Shown here piece after piece: positions 61,423-64,000 of a DNA stretch of 64,000 bases (positions are counted from its first letter, which is position 1; each line of letters starts with the position of its first letter). The notes under the pieces were generated by a model that did not search any database, had not been told where the DNA came from, and saw only the letters and a program-made list of their open reading frames with translations. Source of the stretch: Limosilactobacillus pontis (GTDB lineage: Bacteria > Bacillota > Bacilli > Lactobacillales > Lactobacillaceae). Made by a program: the position numbers and the translations under genes. Where the stretch lies: assembly GCF_002940945.1 (NCBI RefSeq), contig NZ_PNFV01000006.1, positions 59,892-123,891 on the forward strand, read 5' to 3'.

Positions 61423-61881
61423 ATGACAGACGATTTCCAATACCATAAAATCCTAGTTGCAATTGATGGTTCCAAGGCCACAAGTCAGGTACTCGATGCT
61501 GCCATTGACAGCGCCATCCGTAATAATGCTAGTCTCGATATTTTGACCGTTACTCAAGTTGATCAGATCACCGACGGCTACAGCAACGCCGTCTTGAGCG
61601 AAGATGATACCTACGACGCCGTCCACGCTACTCAGGAGCGGATGAATGACCTCAAGACCCGGGCAGAGAAAGCCGGCGTTAAGGATGTTAGCATTCATAT
61701 CCGTTTTGGTAACCCCAAGCGAGTCATCGCCCGTGAATTTCCCAAGGACCACCACAATGACCTGATCGTTATCGGAACTACCGGCCTATCCGGGTTCGAG
61801 CGTTTCGTAGTTGGTTCAGTCACCAACTACGTTAACCGGAATGCCCGGTGTGACGTTCTCGTTGTCCAGATTAAAAAGTAA
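61423..61881 (+). CDS. Universal stress protein (UspA family)
   Basis: 152 residues. KILVAIDGSKATSQVLDAAI at the N-terminus and the ATP-binding GTTGLSGFERFVVGSVTNYVNRNARCDVLVV at the C-terminus (GxxGxxxxxxGSVxxxV pattern) indicate the nucleotide-binding UspA type. ATG at 61423 is 8 nt from AAGGAG. It precedes the TetM/EF-G-like gene by 19 bp and probably shares its transcript. Confidence 0.9.
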   Translation: MTDDFQYHKILVAIDGSKATSQVLDAAIDSAIRNNASLDILTVTQVDQITDGYSNAVLSEDDTYDAVHATQERMNDLKTRAEKAGVKDVSIHIRFGNPKRVIAREFPKDHHNDLIVIGTTGLSGFERFVVGSVTNYVNRNARCDVLVVQIKK

Positions 61882-61900
61882 GTAAAAGGAGGATAGTTCG

Positions 61901-63823
61901 GTGAAGAATATCGTGATGGGCATCGTAGCGCCCGTTGATGCTGGTAAGACCACCCTATCTGAAGCCTTGCTTTACCGGACGGGCGCCCGCCGAAAATTTG
62001 GTCGGGTCGACAACGGGGATTCCTTCCTCGACCCAGACCAGCTGGAGAAAAAACGGGGAATCACCATCTTCACCCACGAGGCCCAGCTCCACTATGATGA
62101 CCTGGAGATCACCCTCTTAGACACTCCAGGCCACATTGATTTTGTTGCTCAGACAGAGCAGGTTCTGCAGGTACTTGACTATGCTGTCATGGTAATAGCT
62201 GCCACAAATGGTCTGACGGGAGCAAGTCTGACCCTTTGGCGGCTTTTGGCCCGCTACCACGTACCAACCTTTGTTTTCCTTAACAAAACGGATAGCATCG
62301 GTGCCGACCCGTATGCAGTCCTCGCCAATCTTCAGAAGGAATGTTCACCGGGCTGTGTAATGTTTGATGATCCGCTCAGTACAGATGCGATTGAGGACAT
62401 CGCCAGCCAGGATGATATCGCTTTGACCGAGTACCTTGAAAACAACCGACTAGCTCCCGCCACAATTCAGCGCTTGATTCGTGAACGTAAGATCTTTCCT
62501 TGCTACTCCGGCTCTGCTCTCAAGCTGACCGGGGTTGACAAGCTCCTGACCGGGCTGGCCAAGTGGACGGTTCCCTTTACACCTCATCACGAGTTTGGCG
62601 CTCGGGTGTTCAAAATCTCCCATGACAAAAATGATCGGCTAACCTGGCTGCGGGTTACCGGGGGTCAGCTCCAGGCCAAGGCTGAGTTAATCGACGGGCA
62701 AAAGGCCAACCAGATCCGCGACTACAACGGAAGCAAGTTTTCTATTATCCAGACCGTGCCGGCGGGGAAAGTTTGTGCAATTACCGGACTTGATGCCACC
62801 TACCCTGGCCAAGGGTTGGGGGTAGAAGACAACCAGCGTCAGGCGGCTTTTCAGCCAGTTCTAAGCTATGCTGTTGACCCGCGAGGTAATGATATCCATG
62901 CCTGTTTGACAGCATTGCGTCAGCTAGAGGATGAAGATCCCCAATTGGCAGTTACCTGGTCGCCTCACCTTCAGGAAATCGATGTCCACCTAATGGGCGA
63001 GGTCCAACTGGAAGTTCTTCAGCAGCTCTTGGTCAATCGTTTCCAGCTTGAAGTGGGCTTTGACCAGGGCCGTATCCTATATAAAGAAACGGTTACTGGA
63101 TCGGCGGAAGGCGTGGGCCACTTTGAGCCGCTCCGTCACTACGCCGAGGTCCACCTCCTACTCGAACCCGGCAATCCCGGTAGCGGTCTGACTTTCGTCG
63201 ATAAGTGCCAGACCGACGTGCTTGACCATAACTGGCAGCAGCAGACTATGACTAGCCTGGCCGCCAAAGAGCACCTCGGAGTTCTAATCGGGGCTCCGCT
63301 GACCGATGTTCGAATCACTCTGATTGGCGGTCGTGGCAGTATCGTTCACTCGGTTGGCGGTGATTTCCGTGAAGCTACCTGGCGGGCAGTACGGCAGGGA
63401 CTAATGGAACTCCGGGCTCAGGAGAAGTGCCAACTCCTAGAACCCTGGTATCAATTCCAATTGACTATTCCCCAGGAAGAAGTCGGCCGAGCAATCAACG
63501 ATATCCAGCAGATGAAGGGGACCTTCCAACTCGGTACAGAAAGTGGCAGCACTACTGTTATTACTGGAACAGCTCCGGTGGCCACGATGCGTGACTATGC
63601 CCAGAAAGTCCGCAACTATACCCACGGTCAGGGACAACTGGAGTGTGTCGTCGCTGGTTACCAACCCTGTCACAATGCCGAGGAAGTCATCGCGTTACAT
63701 AAATATGATCCGGTAGCCGACCTGGATAACACTCCAGACTCGGTCTTCTGTGCCCACGGAGCCGGGTACCCGGTACGCTGGAACCGCCTGCCAGAGATGG
63801 CCCATTTTCCATATAAAAAATAA
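61901..63823 (+). CDS. TetM/EF-G-like translational GTPase (ribosomal protection protein homologue)
   Basis: 640 residues, the length of TetM-type proteins and shorter than EF-G. G1 reads APVDAGKTT where TetM and EF-G have AHVDAGKTT; G2 threonine in KRGITIF, G3 DTPGHIDF with the catalytic His, and G4 as NKTD follow. Domains II to V are present (GEVQLEVLQQLL near residue 365). It resembles chromosomal TetM/TetW/TetO-like genes of lactobacilli, but tetracycline protection cannot be claimed from sequence. Start GTG at 61901 follows AAAAGGAGG. Downstream is the IS edge. Confidence 0.82.
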   Translation: MKNIVMGIVAPVDAGKTTLSEALLYRTGARRKFGRVDNGDSFLDPDQLEKKRGITIFTHEAQLHYDDLEITLLDTPGHIDFVAQTEQVLQVLDYAVMVIAATNGLTGASLTLWRLLARYHVPTFVFLNKTDSIGADPYAVLANLQKECSPGCVMFDDPLSTDAIEDIASQDDIALTEYLENNRLAPATIQRLIRERKIFPCYSGSALKLTGVDKLLTGLAKWTVPFTPHHEFGARVFKISHDKNDRLTWLRVTGGQLQAKAELIDGQKANQIRDYNGSKFSIIQTVPAGKVCAITGLDATYPGQGLGVEDNQRQAAFQPVLSYAVDPRGNDIHACLTALRQLEDEDPQLAVTWSPHLQEIDVHLMGEVQLEVLQQLLVNRFQLEVGFDQGRILYKETVTGSAEGVGHFEPLRHYAEVHLLLEPGNPGSGLTFVDKCQTDVLDHNWQQQTMTSLAAKEHLGVLIGAPLTDVRITLIGGRGSIVHSVGGDFREATWRAVRQGLMELRAQEKCQLLEPWYQFQLTIPQEEVGRAINDIQQMKGTFQLGTESGSTTVITGTAPVATMRDYAQKVRNYTHGQGQLECVVAGYQPCHNAEEVIALHKYDPVADLDNTPDSVFCAHGAGYPVRWNRLPEMAHFPYKK

Positions 63824-63867
63824 AATTAATCAAAAACAAAAAATAACATCGGATAAATCTGCAGGCT

Positions 63868-63931
63868 ATAATGCCCTCTAAGTATACAGATGAAATAGAA
63901 AATTCATCTTATATACTTGGAGGGCATTTTT
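63868..63931 (+). terminator. Long hairpin at the insertion-sequence edge
   Basis: AATGCCCTCTAAGTATACAG (63870 on) with its partner ending in TATACTTGGAGGGCATT (63912-63928), then TTTTTT. It works as a terminator for incoming transcripts and also carries the GGAGGG ribosome site of the following frame. Confidence 0.65.
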
Positions 63932-63932
63932 T

Positions 63933-64000
63933 GTGGATAGGAATTCAAAATATAGTACAGAAGAAAAGCTATCGATATTAAACGAATTAAGTCATTCTAG
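63933..64000 (+). mobile_element. Start of a probable IS3-type transposase (OrfA), cut by the window end
   Basis: GTG at 63933 lies 8 nt after GGAGGG. The 22 codons visible read like the start of an IS3-family OrfA helix-turn-helix protein: basic residues then YSTEEKLSILNELSHS. Sequence here is much richer in A+T than the neighbours, as expected for acquired DNA. Only the first residues are available, so the family remains uncertain. Confidence 0.5.

Noticed and set aside
1..64000. CRISPR arrays, tRNA or rRNA genes, prophage modules, plasmid origins
   Set aside because: No regularly spaced repeats, no cloverleaf or rRNA signature, no phage structural or replication genes were found on either strand.

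Overview
The window reads as chromosomal core DNA of a heterofermentative lactic acid bacterium, most likely a Limosilactobacillus (L. fermentum/pontis/antri-like). Supports for this are a base composition near 50% GC, strong AGGAGG-type ribosome binding sites, T-box, TPP and purine riboswitch leaders, catabolite (cre) sites, ECF-type vitamin transport, LysM/P60 wall hydrolases, a bile-salt-hydrolase-family gene and an ArcD/ArcT-like pair. The genus is an inference from family content, not a database result. No rRNA, tRNA, prophage or CRISPR array was seen. The only mobile DNA is the left edge of an insertion sequence cut by the right end of the window.

Layout. 0-6.3 kb: P-type cation ATPase with a structured leader, HAD phosphatase, NrnB-like DHH phosphoesterase, DUF2325 protein. 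6.3-12 kb: isoleucine T-box with brnQ, then a GlnK/GlnL-like two-component system divergent from a YfcC-family carrier. 12-16.3 kb: GH73 hydrolase, CmpB-like membrane protein, ABC-F ATPase, LysM-P60 endopeptidase that appears to start at ATT. 16.3-19.3 kb: trpXYZ-type ABC transporter behind a short leader peptide with one Trp codon. 19.3-29.5 kb: small unknowns, PEP synthase (cre site), TerC-thioredoxin, pseudouridine synthase-BSH family pair, CorA, CDF, C69 dipeptidase. 29.5-36.3 kb: guanine riboswitch-pbuX, Met T-box-metT, ArcD-ArcT-like operon with a cre site on its -35, phosphoglycerate-mutase-like phosphatase.

36.4-42.3 kb is an envelope block: LtaS, acetyltransferase, DacA, a catalytically dead L,D-transpeptidase-like protein and a truncated true L,D-transpeptidase. 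42.3-47 kb: an operon ilvD-sufT-BASS transporter behind a branched-chain leader peptide attenuator, then a ferredoxin-NADP reductase. 47-52.2 kb: nucleoside hydrolase, TauE/TetR, and TPP riboswitch-ykoEDC. 52.2-64 kb: Na+/H+ antiporter, hydrolase, XRE regulator-methyltransferase pair, MFS exporter, a candidate 6S-like RNA, two unknown proteins, lipoate ligase, universal stress protein, a diverged TetM/EF-G-like GTPase and the IS edge.

The unifying theme is amino-acid and vitamin scavenging controlled by cis-acting RNA. In 64 kb there are two T-boxes (Ile, Met), two apparent leader-peptide attenuators (Trp, Ile/Val/Leu), a guanine and a TPP riboswitch, plus a structured leader of unknown class. 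The two leader-peptide attenuators, the candidate 6S-like RNA, the ilvD-sufT-BASS operon and the decayed L,D-transpeptidase pair are the most worthwhile leads.
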